Counted from the stretch's first letter, positions 43,174-53,213 are shown. The stretch: 64,000 nt of DNA from Candidatus Rokuibacteriota bacterium (GCA_003220265.1 QHRW01000123.1:55990-119989); one strand, 5' to 3'. Notes: generated by a model not told the origin, from the letters alone. A program made the numbers and translations.

Positions 43174-44613
43174 TCAGGCCGGTGACAACCGGCCGGCCAC
43201 GGGCAGGGTGAGACGGAACACGGCGCCGCCCTCGCGGCGATTCTCCGCGGTGAGGGTGCCGCCGAAGGCCTCCACGATGCCGGCCGAGATGGCCAGGCCG
43301 AGGCCGCTGCCGGCCACCTTGGTCGTGTAGAAGGGCTCGAAGACGTGCGGCAGCACGTTGGGCGCGATGCCGGGCCCGGTGTCGCGCACCTCGACGATCA
43401 CGCGGCCCTCGCTGGTCTGCCCGGTGATCGTGATCTCCCGGCGCCGCGTGCTGCTGCGGAGCTCGTCGTGCGCGTTGGCGACCACGTTGAGCAGCACCTG
43501 CTGGAGCTGGTAGGGCGAGGCCAGCACGCGGGGCAGCGTGCCGGGCACGTCCGTCTCCAGCGTGATGTCGTCGCGCCGGAACTCGACGGCCTTGAGCTTG
43601 GCCACCCGGCGCACGACCTCGGCCAGCACGACCGGCTCGCGCTCGGGCGCCGGACGCCGCGCCATGTCGAGCGTGGTGCGGATGATGCGCATGGCGCTCT
43701 CGCAGGCCTGCTCGACCTCGTCCAGATGCGTCGCCGCCTCGGGCGACAGCGGGCGCCCGGTGCGGCGCGCCAGCCACAGGTGGCCGAACGCGCCCTGCAG
43801 CGCGTTCCGCACCTCGTGCGTGACACCCGCCACCACCTCGGCCAGGACGAAGCGGCGGGCGGCCCCCTGGATCTCCACGTTCAGCTTCAGCGACTCGTCG
43901 TGGGCGCGCTCGAGCTCGCCGTAGAGCGTCCGCAGCCGCTGCCGGCTCACGCGGTACGCTTCGGCGAGCAGGGCGGCCAGCGAGCCGACGATGTTGAGCA
44001 CGAGCAGGTTGAAGGCGGCGATCAGCCAGGCTTCGGGGAGCGGCTGCTGCGTGTACGGCAGCCAGTGCGCCACCTGCAGCGCGACCACGGCGAGATAGCT
44101 GGCGGTGGCGGCCACGGTGGCCAGCACGCAGGCGCGGCTGGAGAAGACGAAGGCCGTGTAGATCGGCACGATCGCGTAGATGCCGAGGTACTGCGCGGCG
44201 CCCAGCCCGCCGGCGCCGTAGAGGCCCGTGGTCGTGAGCCCCACGTCGATGAGCAGGCGCACGTAGGCCTGCGCGCGCAGCGCGACCCCGGTGCGGATCG
44301 CCAGGCAGTAGGGCACGTTCAGCACGAGGCCGATGAACGCGGTGAGCCGGATGATCGAGCTCATCACGTGATCGACGGCCACGGCCTCGTTGAAGAGCAG
44401 CAGCAGCGAGGTCACCGTGACGCGCACGGCGAATTCCTGGCGCAGGCGGCGGCGTCGATGCTCGCCCTCCGGCGGCGGCGGCGCGGCCGCTGGCGCGCTG
44501 GCAGGTTGCGGCGCGCGAACGGGCTCGGGCGCCGCGACGGCCTGCGGCGTGACGAGCAGCGGCTGGGGACGGGCCGCCAGGCGGGTCAGTCGCTTGGCGA
44601 TCTTGTCGTTCAC
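43174..44613 (-). CDS. Membrane-bound sensor histidine kinase
   Basis: The 479-residue protein has an Ala/Pro-rich cytoplasmic start, about five or six membrane helices (residues 60-220) and a HisKA-type domain. The phosphorylated H266 lies in GVTHEVRNALQG. The ATPase domain has the N box LLNVVANAHDEL, G1 DTGPGIAPN, FEPFYTTK and G2 GSGLGLAIS. The H box lacks the usual Pro (HEVRN in place of HEL-x-P), a form seen in NtrB-like kinases. It diverges from a response regulator across about 138 bases, and the two are probably partners. The signal is unknown. Confidence 0.9.
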   Translation of the reverse strand: MNDKIAKRLTRLAARPQPLLVTPQAVAAPEPVRAPQPASAPAAAPPPPEGEHRRRRLRQEFAVRVTVTSLLLLFNEAVAVDHVMSSIIRLTAFIGLVLNVPYCLAIRTGVALRAQAYVRLLIDVGLTTTGLYGAGGLGAAQYLGIYAIVPIYTAFVFSSRACVLATVAATASYLAVVALQVAHWLPYTQQPLPEAWLIAAFNLLVLNIVGSLAALLAEAYRVSRQRLRTLYGELERAHDESLKLNVEIQGAARRFVLAEVVAGVTHEVRNALQGAFGHLWLARRTGRPLSPEAATHLDEVEQACESAMRIIRTTLDMARRPAPEREPVVLAEVVRRVAKLKAVEFRRDDITLETDVPGTLPRVLASPYQLQQVLLNVVANAHDELRSSTRRREITITGQTSEGRVIVEVRDTGPGIAPNVLPHVFEPFYTTKVAGSGLGLAISAGIVEAFGGTLTAENRREGGAVFRLTLPVAGRLSPA

Positions 44614-44751
44614 GGGAGGGGAAGCAAGTGCAAGGTCGGCACCACGGCCGACTGTCGCCTAAAGGCGCCTCACCACGAGCATGAACGGCTCTCAGAGGTC
44701 GGGCGACCGGTCAGTTTTTGTCCACGTTACGGTGGCGAACGAGCCAATGGT

Positions 44752-45150
44752 ATGGTGGCGCCTGTGCCGGCGCCGGGCGACAAGCTGATCCTGGTCGTGG
44801 ACGACGAGCCGTCCGTGCGCGAGCTGCTCGTCAGCTACTTCGAGGGCGCGTGGGTGCCGCGGGGCTACGCCGTCGAGACGGCCGACAACGGCGCCGATGC
44901 GGTGGCCGCCGTGCATCGCCGGCGGCCCGCGCTGGTCCTGCTCGACGTCGAGATGCCGCAGATGGGCGGGGTGGCCGCGCTCCGCGAGATTCACGCCATC
45001 GATCGCTCGATCCCCGTCATCATGGTGACCGGCAACGAGAGCACGCGGGTCGCCGGCGAGCTGATCACGGACGGCGCCTTCTCCTACATTCCGAAACCGG
45101 TCAAGTTCAAGTACCTCGACCATCTCGTGGCGGCGGCGCTGCGCCCCTAG
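44752..45150 (+). CDS. Single-domain response regulator
   Basis: The 132-residue protein is a lone receiver domain. The acidic pocket D17-D18, phosphoacceptor D65 (LLDVEMPQMGG), T93 (VTGNES) and K115 (IPKPVK) are all present, and no output domain follows. Such CheY-like proteins act by protein contact or as phosphorelay shuttles. It diverges from the histidine kinase gene, its likely partner. Its stop shares CTAG with the stop of the convergent DUF4139 gene. Confidence 0.88.
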   Translation: MVAPVPAPGDKLILVVDDEPSVRELLVSYFEGAWVPRGYAVETADNGADAVAAVHRRRPALVLLDVEMPQMGGVAALREIHAIDRSIPVIMVTGNESTRVAGELITDGAFSYIPKPVKFKYLDHLVAAALRP

Positions 45151-46568
45151 CCGCGGATGCGCACGCGGTAGACGACCTTGGCCGTGCCTTCCTTCGGCAC
45201 GAGCACCTCGAACCTGAGCGTGTGCGCCTCGGGCTTGTCGAAGGTGTGCGTGGCGTGCAGCACCTCCCAGTCGCCGGGGACGGGCTCGATCACGGTCACC
45301 GTCTGATCCTGCTTCTTGTGGTTGCGGAGCGCGATCTCCCACTCGACCTCCCACCGGCCGCTCCACAGGCCGCTGCCGATCTTGCGGAAGTCCTTCTGCG
45401 TGCGCTCGCCCACGATGTCGAAGGCCTCGCCCAGCTTGATCTTGACCCGCTCGTCCTTCGGCGTGTGGTCGATCCAGTCCTCGCCGATGAACTGCTGGCT
45501 GCCGCCGGAGTCGGCCTTGTAGACGCGCACCTTGCCCTTGGGCAGCGGCACGCCCAGGCGGTTGTCCTTGCTGTTCTTCACCTCGAGCAGCACGGCCACC
45601 TTCTGGTTGGACATGGGCATGCCGTACGACGTGCGGTAGTACTCCTGGGCGCCGTAGTAGACGAGGCGCTTGACGATCGGCACGTCGGCGGCGCTCATGA
45701 GTGCGAGCTGCTTGGTCTGCTGGTTCTTGATGGTGGTGCGGCCGTCCAGCGTGTAGAGGTGGTACTCGAAGAAGCCTTCGGCCGCGAAGTCGCGTGAGGC
45801 GTCGGCGGGGGAGGCCGCCTTGGCCGAAAGCTCCATCAGGCGGCCCTCGCGCCGCTGGTCGCGGGCGCGATTGAGATCGCCGGCCACCAGCTTGAGCGCG
45901 GCGTTGCCGTAGGTGGCGCCGCTCTTGTTGTCGATCGTCACCCAGCCCGTCAGGTCGCTCTTCGTGTCGTCGGCGCTCACCACCATCACGTAGTCGGCCT
46001 TCCACGTGATGCCGCCCGTGAGATAGGACGCCTCCACCTTCTGGGCGGCGGCCGTCTGGTTGCGCAGCAGCCACACCAGCGTCGGCTTGGCCACGAGGTT
46101 CTCGGGCAACGAGGGCAGCACGAGCCGTCCGGAGTAGCCGAGGTGGATCTGGCCGTTGATCTCGAACACGGGCCCCGCCGTGGAGAGCAGGCGCGCCTCG
46201 TGGAAGGTGCCGTCGGACTGGTAGAGCCGCACCACCTTGCCGACGTACTTCTCCAGCAGCTTGTCGCTGGAGAGCAGGTCGTACTCGTAGTTCTGCTCGA
46301 GGATCCGGAGCCCGGCGGGATCGGTGAGGGAGCGCAGGTGGACCGAGGTCGGATCGATCAGCGCGGCGACGTCGGTGAACTGCGCCTCGCCGAGGCCGAC
46401 CGGCAGCCGCGTCTCGCGCACGTCCTTCACGAGGCCGAGGTTGCCGTTGTAGATCGTCACCATCATGTCCTTCTGCGTCTCGCGGGTGACGGCCAGCGTG
46501 GCCGCCCCCGCCGGGACCGAGACGAGAAGGCCGAGCGCCAGGACCAGGGCAAGTCGTCGCAGCGTCAT
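45147..46568 (-). CDS. DUF4139-domain secreted protein
   Basis: The 473-residue protein has a signal peptide (MTLRRLALVLALGLLVSVPAGA) and then beta-rich domains typical of DUF4139 proteins. Features include VTIYNGNLGLVKDVRETRLPVG, the central ITWKADYVMVVSADDTKSDLTGWVTIDNKSG-like block and a C-terminal WEIALRNHKKQDQTVTV segment. The family is exported, and its role is unknown. The ATG has GGAGG 6 bases upstream. It lies about 80 bases after the anti-sigma factor gene on the same strand and may be a target or partner of that sigma system. Confidence 0.82.
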   Translation of the reverse strand: MTLRRLALVLALGLLVSVPAGAATLAVTRETQKDMMVTIYNGNLGLVKDVRETRLPVGLGEAQFTDVAALIDPTSVHLRSLTDPAGLRILEQNYEYDLLSSDKLLEKYVGKVVRLYQSDGTFHEARLLSTAGPVFEINGQIHLGYSGRLVLPSLPENLVAKPTLVWLLRNQTAAAQKVEASYLTGGITWKADYVMVVSADDTKSDLTGWVTIDNKSGATYGNAALKLVAGDLNRARDQRREGRLMELSAKAASPADASRDFAAEGFFEYHLYTLDGRTTIKNQQTKQLALMSAADVPIVKRLVYYGAQEYYRTSYGMPMSNQKVAVLLEVKNSKDNRLGVPLPKGKVRVYKADSGGSQQFIGEDWIDHTPKDERVKIKLGEAFDIVGERTQKDFRKIGSGLWSGRWEVEWEIALRNHKKQDQTVTVIEPVPGDWEVLHATHTFDKPEAHTLRFEVLVPKEGTAKVVYRVRIRG

Positions 46569-46648
46569 CGTGTCCTCCGAACCGGCAAAGTCGAACCGAT
46601 TGCCGTTCGGTTGGACAGGGCGAGAGCCGGAAAGTTCCGGCCGGGCGC

Positions 46649-47746
46649 TCAGTCGGTGAGCTGGACGCTGACGCGGACGGTGGCCGGCAGCTCGGTGGGC
46701 TGGCGCACGATGCGCAGCGTGCCGAGCCGGGCGAGCTCGCCGGTGAGCGAGGGGAACGCCTGCGGCGGCACCATGATCTCCAGCGTCGAGGTCGCGGGAT
46801 CGGCGACCAGCGCGCCGCCCAGCCGCTCGACGACACCGGTGATCTCGCGCTCGGCGGCCGCTCGGTCGGCCACGGCGAGACGCAGCTCGACGGCGGCCGG
46901 GACGCGCACGGAGGTCTCCGACAGCGTGTCGGCCCGCCTGCGCGCGGAGGCACCGCCGGGGATCACCCCGCTGGTCGCGTCGCGCTCGAGCTCCTTCCGG
47001 GCCGGCTCCTCGCGCTTCGCGCGCCCTGCGGGCGCCAGGTCCCCGGACGCTGTCGCGGCACCCGATGGCGCCGGTGCGGCCTTCGCGGTGAAAGGATACC
47101 GCTCGGCCGGCTGCGCGCGCCGGGCCAGGAGCTCTTCCGGCGCCGGCTGGCTCACGCGCGGTGGAGCGGACTCCGGGCGCGCGTCGTCCACCATCGCGCG
47201 AGGCGCGGTGTCGCGCGAATCGGCCGGCGGCGTGTCGGGCGTTGCCCGCTTCTCGAAGTTGGCCGTCAGCTCCTCCCTCGCCTGCGCGCGTAGGCGTGCG
47301 CCCGCGTCCGGCGTCGACGTGCCGGCGGCGTCCGGCGCGGGCGACGGCAGCGCGTGCGGCCGTGTCTCGATGGCCGGCGCCGGCGCCTGCGCGGTCTGGT
47401 GCAACTCGGGCGAGCGCTGGAAGACGAGCACGGCGAGGCCGCCGACGAGGACGATCGCCGCCGCTTCGAGCGGGAGCTTGACCGGCCACGGCAGGAACAC
47501 GGTGCGCGCGAGCCGGCGATACCACGGCTGCGGCCGCGCGGCGGCCACCACGCGATCGACGAAGCCGGCCGGCGCCCGGGCGGGCTCGACGGCGCGCAGG
47601 AGACCGACGGTGGCCGCGAGGCGCTGCCATTCGCGACGGCACTCGCCGCACGTGGCGAGATGCGCCTCCAGCGCGGCGCGCTCGTCCGGCGCCAGCGCCT
47701 CGTCCGCGCGCGCGGAGAACAGGTCGCGGGCCTCCGGGCAGGTCAT
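46649..47746 (-). CDS. Anti-sigma factor with zinc finger and periplasmic sensor part
   Basis: The 365-residue protein starts with a zinc-finger anti-sigma domain (H29-x3-C33-x2-C36 in AHLATCGEC). One membrane helix (about residues 91-109) and a Pro/Ala-rich periplasmic linker follow. The C-terminal domain (about 285-365) resembles DUF4349 by eye (VELRLAVADRAAAEREI, FPSLTGELARLG). It would hold the ECF sigma factor at the membrane until a periplasmic signal arrives. The ATG overlaps the sigma stop (ATGA), so the pair is coupled. Confidence 0.85.
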   Translation of the reverse strand: MTCPEARDLFSARADEALAPDERAALEAHLATCGECRREWQRLAATVGLLRAVEPARAPAGFVDRVVAAARPQPWYRRLARTVFLPWPVKLPLEAAAIVLVGGLAVLVFQRSPELHQTAQAPAPAIETRPHALPSPAPDAAGTSTPDAGARLRAQAREELTANFEKRATPDTPPADSRDTAPRAMVDDARPESAPPRVSQPAPEELLARRAQPAERYPFTAKAAPAPSGAATASGDLAPAGRAKREEPARKELERDATSGVIPGGASARRRADTLSETSVRVPAAVELRLAVADRAAAEREITGVVERLGGALVADPATSTLEIMVPPQAFPSLTGELARLGTLRIVRQPTELPATVRVSVQLTD

Positions 47747-48300
47747 GGCAAGAAGCGCTCCAGCTTCGCCTTGAGGTCGCTGCGCGCGCGATGCAGGCGC
47801 GAGCGCACGGTGCCCAGCTCGAGGCCGAGCGCCTCGGCGATCTCCTCGTACGTCAGGCCTTCCAGATCGCGCAGGACGACCACGATGCGCCGGTCCTCCG
47901 GCAGCTCGGCGATGGCCTGCTGCAGCGCGGCCGCCAGCTCGCTGCGCTCGAGCGCGCTCGCCGCGTCGGCCGCGGGCGCCGGCAAGCGCAGCAGGGCGGC
48001 GTCGTCCGCGCGCTCGAGCCGGCGCGGCGCCGAGGCGAGACGGTTCAGGCAGAGGCGCGAGGCGATCGCGTAGAGCCACGTGCTCAGGCGCGCCTCGCCG
48101 CGGAACTCGCCGACGGCGCGATGGGCGCGCAGGAACGTCTCCTGGGCGATGTCCTCCGCCTCGGCGCGGCTGCCGAGCATCCGGAGCGCGACGCCGAAGA
48201 CGCGATGCTGATAGGTGATCACGAGTGTCTCGAAGGCCTTCGCGTCGCCGGCGCGCAGCCGCGCCAGCAGCGCGGCGTCGTCGGCGGGTCCCTCACGCAC
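47743..48300 (-). CDS. ECF RNA polymerase sigma factor
   Basis: The 185-residue protein has region 2 (AFETLVITYQHRVFGVALRMLG, AEDIAQETFLRAHRAV, STWLYAIASRLCLNRL) and region 4 (LPEDRRIVVVLRDLEGLTYEEIAEALG, GTVRSRLHRARSDLKAKL). It is RpoE-like. I chose the GTG at 48300, because the only earlier start is a TTG at 48417 that would add 39 residues of unconserved sequence and overlap another small frame. It is followed by its anti-sigma factor and, further on, by a DUF4139 gene. Confidence 0.88.
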   Translation of the reverse strand: MREGPADDAALLARLRAGDAKAFETLVITYQHRVFGVALRMLGSRAEAEDIAQETFLRAHRAVGEFRGEARLSTWLYAIASRLCLNRLASAPRRLERADDAALLRLPAPAADAASALERSELAAALQQAIAELPEDRRIVVVLRDLEGLTYEEIAEALGLELGTVRSRLHRARSDLKAKLERFLP

Positions 48301-48352
48301 GGTTAGACCGGCCGCCGGCAGCGAAGTTCCCGCCGCCGCCTCGGGGCCGATG

Positions 48353-48526
48353 TCAGCAGCCTCCGTCGAGCGCGAGCGCGTCGACCGGCACGCGCGTCCG
48401 GTCGATGAGCCCGGCAATCGCGCCCATCGCCACCAGGTGCGGCCGGGCGCGCGCGAAATCGCCCGGCTCCATGACCGAGGCGCAGACGAAGGCGAGGTTG
48501 GGATCGGCGAGGTAGCTCACTCGCAC
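48353..48526 (-). CDS. Possible small hypothetical protein
   Basis: A 57-codon frame upstream of the sigma gene has the strong G/C third-base preference of real genes in this window. It encodes a start like VRVSYLADPNLAFVCASVME and ends in DGGC. The two GTG starts at 48526 and 48520 are close together. No family is recognised. The frame argues that the sigma gene starts at 48300 rather than 48417. It could also be a chance frame in GC-rich DNA. Confidence 0.35.
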   Translation of the reverse strand: MRVSYLADPNLAFVCASVMEPGDFARARPHLVAMGAIAGLIDRTRVPVDALALDGGC

Positions 48527-48604
48527 AGCTATACCACAGGGCCCCGGCTGGCCCGGCAGACCGCCCGATGTGGGCAAATGTTTTCCGACAACCGTGCGCA
48601 ATCG

Positions 48605-48633
48605 TTGGACATCCCGCTCGGCGATGGTATGGT
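48605..48633 (+). promoter_or_regulatory. Sigma70-like promoter for the MEDS gene
   Basis: TTGGAC (48605-48610) and TATGGT (48628-48633) are spaced by 17 bases. Transcription would begin near 48640, just before the GGAGG ribosome site at 48643-48647. Confidence 0.55.
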
Positions 48634-48656
48634 CGGGGCATCTGGAGGGCCCCGCG

Positions 48657-49457
48657 ATGGCCATCGTTCCGCTCGCCGCCGAGACGCTGCGCTCGCCCAG
48701 TCCCTGCGATCACCTGATCCAGGCGTACACCGACGACGCGTTTCTCGCCGAGACGGTGGGCGAGTTCATCGCGACGGGCCTGAAGGTCAACGAAGGTGCC
48801 ATCATCATCGCCACGCCGAAGCACCTCGGGCTCTTCGGCGACAGCCTCCAGGCGCTCCGCATCGACGTCGCCGCCGCCACCGCCGGCAACCAGATCCTGC
48901 TGCTCGACGCCGAGCGGACGCTCGAGCGCTTCATGGTCGACGGCCGGCCGGATCGCACGGCGTTCTTCGAGGTCATCACGAGCGCGCTGGAGCACGTGCG
49001 GCGCGCCGGGTATCCCCGCCTGCGGCTCTACGGCGAGATGGTCGACCTGCTGTGGGCGTCCGATCTCGACGCGACGGTCGAGCTCGAGCAGCTCTGGAAC
49101 GAGGTGCTGAAGGATCCCACGCTCTCCCTGCTGTGCGCCTATCGCCTCGATCCCGTGGAGCGTCGCGTCCAGGGCGTGCTGCGGCGGGTCACGCGGTGCC
49201 ACTCGCACCTGCTGCCGGCCGAGGACTACGAGGTCTTCGAGGCGGCGGTGACGGAAGCCTACCGCGACGTGTTCGGCACACCGTCGGACGCCGACGCGCT
49301 CCGCAATCTCATCGTGAAGTTCGAGAGCGGCACCACCATGCCGCCGGCGCACGCCGCGCTGTTCGCGCTGCAGGATCTCTCCCGCAGCATCGCCTCCGAC
49401 GTCGGCGCGCGCGCGGCCGCCTACTATCGCGGCCGGAGGCCTCGCGCCCGCGCCTGA
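48657..49457 (+). CDS. MEDS-domain sensory protein
   Basis: The 266-residue protein matches the MEDS domain (methanogen/methylotroph DcmR sensory) pattern. CDHLIQAYTDDAFLAETVGEFI is at the start, followed by GAIIIATPKHLGLF, LLLDAERTLERFMVDGRPD and LRLYGEMVDLLWA. It ends in a short basic tail, and no HTH or kinase domain is visible. In other proteins MEDS domains sense small C1-type compounds or join redox signalling partners. The ATG at 48657 has GGAGG 9 bases upstream. It lies 42 bases before the livG gene but has its own promoter. Confidence 0.8.
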   Translation: MAIVPLAAETLRSPSPCDHLIQAYTDDAFLAETVGEFIATGLKVNEGAIIIATPKHLGLFGDSLQALRIDVAAATAGNQILLLDAERTLERFMVDGRPDRTAFFEVITSALEHVRRAGYPRLRLYGEMVDLLWASDLDATVELEQLWNEVLKDPTLSLLCAYRLDPVERRVQGVLRRVTRCHSHLLPAEDYEVFEAAVTEAYRDVFGTPSDADALRNLIVKFESGTTMPPAHAALFALQDLSRSIASDVGARAAAYYRGRRPRARA

Positions 49458-49463
49458 CCTTCC

Positions 49464-49492
49464 TTGACACGCCGAAAGCCGGCGTGCTAACT
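49464..49492 (+). promoter_or_regulatory. Promoter with inverted repeat before the LivG/LivF genes
   Basis: TTGACA (49464-49469) is consensus; the -10 region (CTAACT at 49487-49492) is weak. The spacer holds the inverted repeat CACGCCG-AAAGC-CGGCGTG (49468-49486). The ATG at 49500 is about 8 bases beyond the -10, so the mRNA may be leaderless. The repeat could be an operator or a terminator for the upstream gene. Confidence 0.45.
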
Positions 49493-49499
49493 GCCCCGT

Positions 49500-50249
49500 A
49501 TGCCCGAAGCCGCCCTGCTGCGCACCGAGCGGCTCACCCGCGCGTTCGGCAGCCTGATGGCCGTGGACCGCGTCGACGTCAGCATCCAGCGCGGCGAGCT
49601 CCGCTCCATCATCGGGCCCAACGGCGCCGGCAAGACGACGTTCTTCCGGCTGATCTCCGGCGAGATGGCGCCGACGTCGGGGCGCATCTTCTTCGGTGAC
49701 CGCGAGATCACCGGCCTGCCGCAGCACGCGGTGGCCCGGCTCGGGGTGGCCAAGTCGTACCAGATCACCAACGTCTTTCCGCACCTCACCGTGCACGAGA
49801 ACGTGCGCGTGGCGGTCCAGGGACATGCGCGCGCCTTCAACTTCTGGTCGCGCGCCGACCGGCTGACCGACGTGAGCGCGCGCGCCACGCGCCTGCTGGA
49901 GACGGTGGGGCTCGGGCGCAAGCGCGACGGGCTCGCCGCCCACCTCTCGCACGGCGAGAAGCGCCACCTGGAGATCGGCATCGCGCTGGCCTCCGAGCCG
50001 ACGCTGCTGCTGCTGGACGAGCCGACGGCCGGCATGAGCCCGGAGGAGACCGACGAGACGATGCGGCTCATCCGCGAGCTGGCCGCCGGGCGCACGGTGA
50101 TCCTCGTGGAGCACAAGATGAAGGTCGTCATGAAGATCTCCGATCGCATCACGGTGCTGCACCAGGGCCAGGTCCTGGCCGAGGGCTCGCCCGAGGAGAT
50201 CCGCGCCAACGACCGCGTGCAGCAGACGTACCTCGGCGCGCTTCGCTAG
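49500..50249 (+). CDS. ABC transporter ATPase, LivG family
   Basis: The 249-residue ATPase has Walker A GPNGAGKTTFFRL, the signature LSHGEKRHLEIG and Walker B LLLLDEPTAGM with the following ILVEHKM and VIMKISD-like H-loop region. The C-terminal end (EIRANDRVQQTYLG) is typical of LivG. It powers import of a branched-chain amino acid, amide or aromatic acid. The LivF gene follows with no gap. No permease or binding protein is adjacent. The livH/livM operon at about 58.8-61.8 kb and the pair at 0-1 kb both lack their own ATPases within view. Confidence 0.92.
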   Translation: MPEAALLRTERLTRAFGSLMAVDRVDVSIQRGELRSIIGPNGAGKTTFFRLISGEMAPTSGRIFFGDREITGLPQHAVARLGVAKSYQITNVFPHLTVHENVRVAVQGHARAFNFWSRADRLTDVSARATRLLETVGLGRKRDGLAAHLSHGEKRHLEIGIALASEPTLLLLDEPTAGMSPEETDETMRLIRELAAGRTVILVEHKMKVVMKISDRITVLHQGQVLAEGSPEEIRANDRVQQTYLGALR

Positions 50250-50956
<707 letters not shown>

Positions 50957-50957
<1 letters not shown>

Positions 50958-51883
50958 TGCTCCCGGCCTGGAAGACCGGCATGCGCGAGGTGGCCCCGAA
51001 GGTCTTCGCCTACGTGCAGGCCACCGGGGAGACGGGCATCTCCAACGCCGGCCTGGTCGTGGGCGCCGACGGCGCGGTGGCCGTCGATGCGCTGATGGTG
51101 CCCTCCATGACGCGACGGCTGGTGGCCGCGATCAAGAAGACGACGCGCAAGAAGGTCCGCTCGCTGATCAACACGCACCACCATCTGGATCACACCGGCG
51201 GCAACCGTTTCTTTCGCGGTGCCACCATCGTGGCCACCGCGAAGTGCCGGGCCGAGCTGGCGCCGGGGTTTCCGCCGGTCCCGCTGCTGCAGCGCTTCAT
51301 GCCGCGCTTCGCGCGCGAGTTTCCGCTGCTGGAGCTGGTGCTGCCCACCGTGACGTTCGAGGACCGGCTGGTGCTGCACGACGGCGAGCGCGAGCTCCAC
51401 CTGTGGCATCCGGGCACGCCAGCCCACACGAGCGGCGATGCCCTCGTGTACCTGCCGCGCGAGCGCCTGATCTTCGCGGGCGATCTCGCGTTCCACTACG
51501 TCACGCCGCTGGCCTTCCAGGGCCACGTCGGCCAGTGGATCGCCGCCGCCGAGCGCGTGCTGGCCTTCGAGGCGGACGTGATCGTGCCCGGCCACGGGCC
51601 CATCGGCACGCGCAAGGAGCTGACGCTGATGCGCGACTACCTCGCGCTCGTGCGCCGCGAGGCGAAGGCGCGCTTCGAGGCCGGCATCCCGGCCGAGGCC
51701 GCCGCCCGCGACATCAAGCTTGGGGTCTACGCCTCCTGGCACGAGGCCGAACGCCTGCTGCCCAACGTGATGCGCTGCTACCAGGAATTCCGCGGTGAGA
51801 CGCACCTGCCGATCGACATTCCGGGCATGCTCGAGGGGATGGAGCGCCTGCGCGGCGCGAGATCCACGCACACTTGTCTCTGA
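50957..51883 (+). CDS. MBL-fold metallo-hydrolase
   Basis: The 308-residue protein has the metallo-beta-lactamase metal motif THHHLDH (H74, H76, D78, H79), a following RLIFAGDLAFHYVTP and the late VIVPGHGPIGTRKEL. It belongs to the quinoprotein-relay SoxH/glyoxalase-like groups, which act on esters, thioesters or lactones. The substrate is not known. It overlaps LivF and the start region of the MFS gene, so it is part of a LivG, LivF, hydrolase, transporter run. It may process what the importer brings in. Confidence 0.82.
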
Positions 51884-51888
51884 CGTCC

Positions 51889-53178
51889 GTGCTCGCGCTC
51901 AATCGAACGGTGGGTGTCGTGCTGATCTCGGTGCTGTTCTTCGGGCTGGGCGAGCAGCTCTGGAACCCGTTCTTCCCGGCGTACCTGCAGGCGAAGCTCG
52001 GGCCCGGGGCGGCGAACCATGGCGCCATGGCCGGCGTCAACATCGCCGCGCTGTTCGCGGTGGGCATCTACGCGTGCCTGCGCAACCTCTTCGAGGCGTT
52101 CTGCTACGTCGGTGGCGGCCAGCTCACGGTGCGACTGGGCGACCGCGGCTCGCTGATCGTCTTCGGCGTGCTGACGATCGGCGGCTACGCGCTCTTCCTC
52201 GTCGACGGCGGGCCCGTCGTGGCCATCGTGGCGACGCTGCTCATCGTCGGTTGGGAGCCGCTCTCGGTCCCGGTGACGTTCACGACGGTGGGCGCCACGG
52301 TGACGACGTCGAGCCAGGGCATGGCCTTTGCGGTGCAGTCGATCCAGAAGCGCCTGCCCAAGATCGTCGGGCCGCTGGTGGCGGGCTTCGTCCTCGCCGC
52401 GGCCGCGGCGCACTACGGCAGCCGCGAGATCGGTCACGTCGTCGGCATGCGCGGGCTCGTCGGGGTTTCGCTGCTGCTGGGCGTGCTCTCGCTGGCCATC
52501 CAGCTCCGCTGGATGCCCCACCAGGCGCCGGCCCCGCCGGGGCCGGGGGCGCGGGCCGTCCTGCGGCAGTTTCCGTCCGCCCTGAGGCGGCTGCTGCTGG
52601 CCGAGGTCTTCACGCGCTGGTGCGACTGGCTGGTGCGCGAGTTCGTCGTGCTCTACCTGCTGGGCACGCGCGGTGTCGATGCCGCCACGGTCGGCCTGCT
52701 GTTCGCCCTGCAGAACGTGACGGCGCTGCTGACGTACCTGCCGGTCGGCCGCATGACGGCGGTGGTTGGCCTGCAGCCCTTCATCGGCCTGACGTTCGTC
52801 TTCTTCGCGCTGTTCCCGCTCTCGCTGACCGTGGCGCCGGACGGCTGGGGACTGGCCATCGCCTTCGTCGTCTACGGCCTGCGCGAGATCGGCGAGCCGG
52901 CGCGCAAGGCGCTCATCACCTCCCTCGTGCCCCGGGAGGTGCGTGCCCAGGGGGTCGGTCTCTACTGGGGCATCCGGAGCCTGGCCGTCTGCTGGGCCTC
53001 TCTCCTCGGCGCGCTCGTGTGGGCGTTCTTCGGCCCGAGCGCGCTCCTGTATCTGGCGTTCGCGTTCGGCTCCGCCGGCGCCGCGGTCTATTACGCCCTG
53101 GTGCGTGAACGGCGCGCCACGGCGGGCGACGCCGGCGCGGGGACCGCTCGATTGACACGGCCCGGGCGTCTTTCGTAG
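51889..53178 (+). CDS. MFS transporter
   Basis: The 429-residue membrane protein has about 12 helices. MFS elements include VRLGDRGSLIVFG between helices 2 and 3 and the mid-chain cytoplasmic loop with RQFPSALRRLLLAEVF. The start is uncertain: the GTG at 51889 is given, and a TTG at 51874 would add five residues and overlap the MBL gene. It probably exports or imports a small organic compound linked to the upstream genes. No subfamily is evident. Confidence 0.82.
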   Translation: MLALNRTVGVVLISVLFFGLGEQLWNPFFPAYLQAKLGPGAANHGAMAGVNIAALFAVGIYACLRNLFEAFCYVGGGQLTVRLGDRGSLIVFGVLTIGGYALFLVDGGPVVAIVATLLIVGWEPLSVPVTFTTVGATVTTSSQGMAFAVQSIQKRLPKIVGPLVAGFVLAAAAAHYGSREIGHVVGMRGLVGVSLLLGVLSLAIQLRWMPHQAPAPPGPGARAVLRQFPSALRRLLLAEVFTRWCDWLVREFVVLYLLGTRGVDAATVGLLFALQNVTALLTYLPVGRMTAVVGLQPFIGLTFVFFALFPLSLTVAPDGWGLAIAFVVYGLREIGEPARKALITSLVPREVRAQGVGLYWGIRSLAVCWASLLGALVWAFFGPSALLYLAFAFGSAGAAVYYALVRERRATAGDAGAGTARLTRPGRLS

Positions 53179-53181
53179 AGC
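53152..53181 (+). promoter_or_regulatory. Weak promoter for the small membrane protein
   Basis: TTGACA at 53152-53157 is consensus, but the -10 region (TAGAGC at 53176-53181, 18-base spacing) is poor. It lies at the end of the MFS gene and 33 bases before the ATG at 53214. Confidence 0.35.
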
Positions 53182-53213
53182 AGGTGGAGCGCACCGCGCA
53201 GGGGAGGCAAGTG

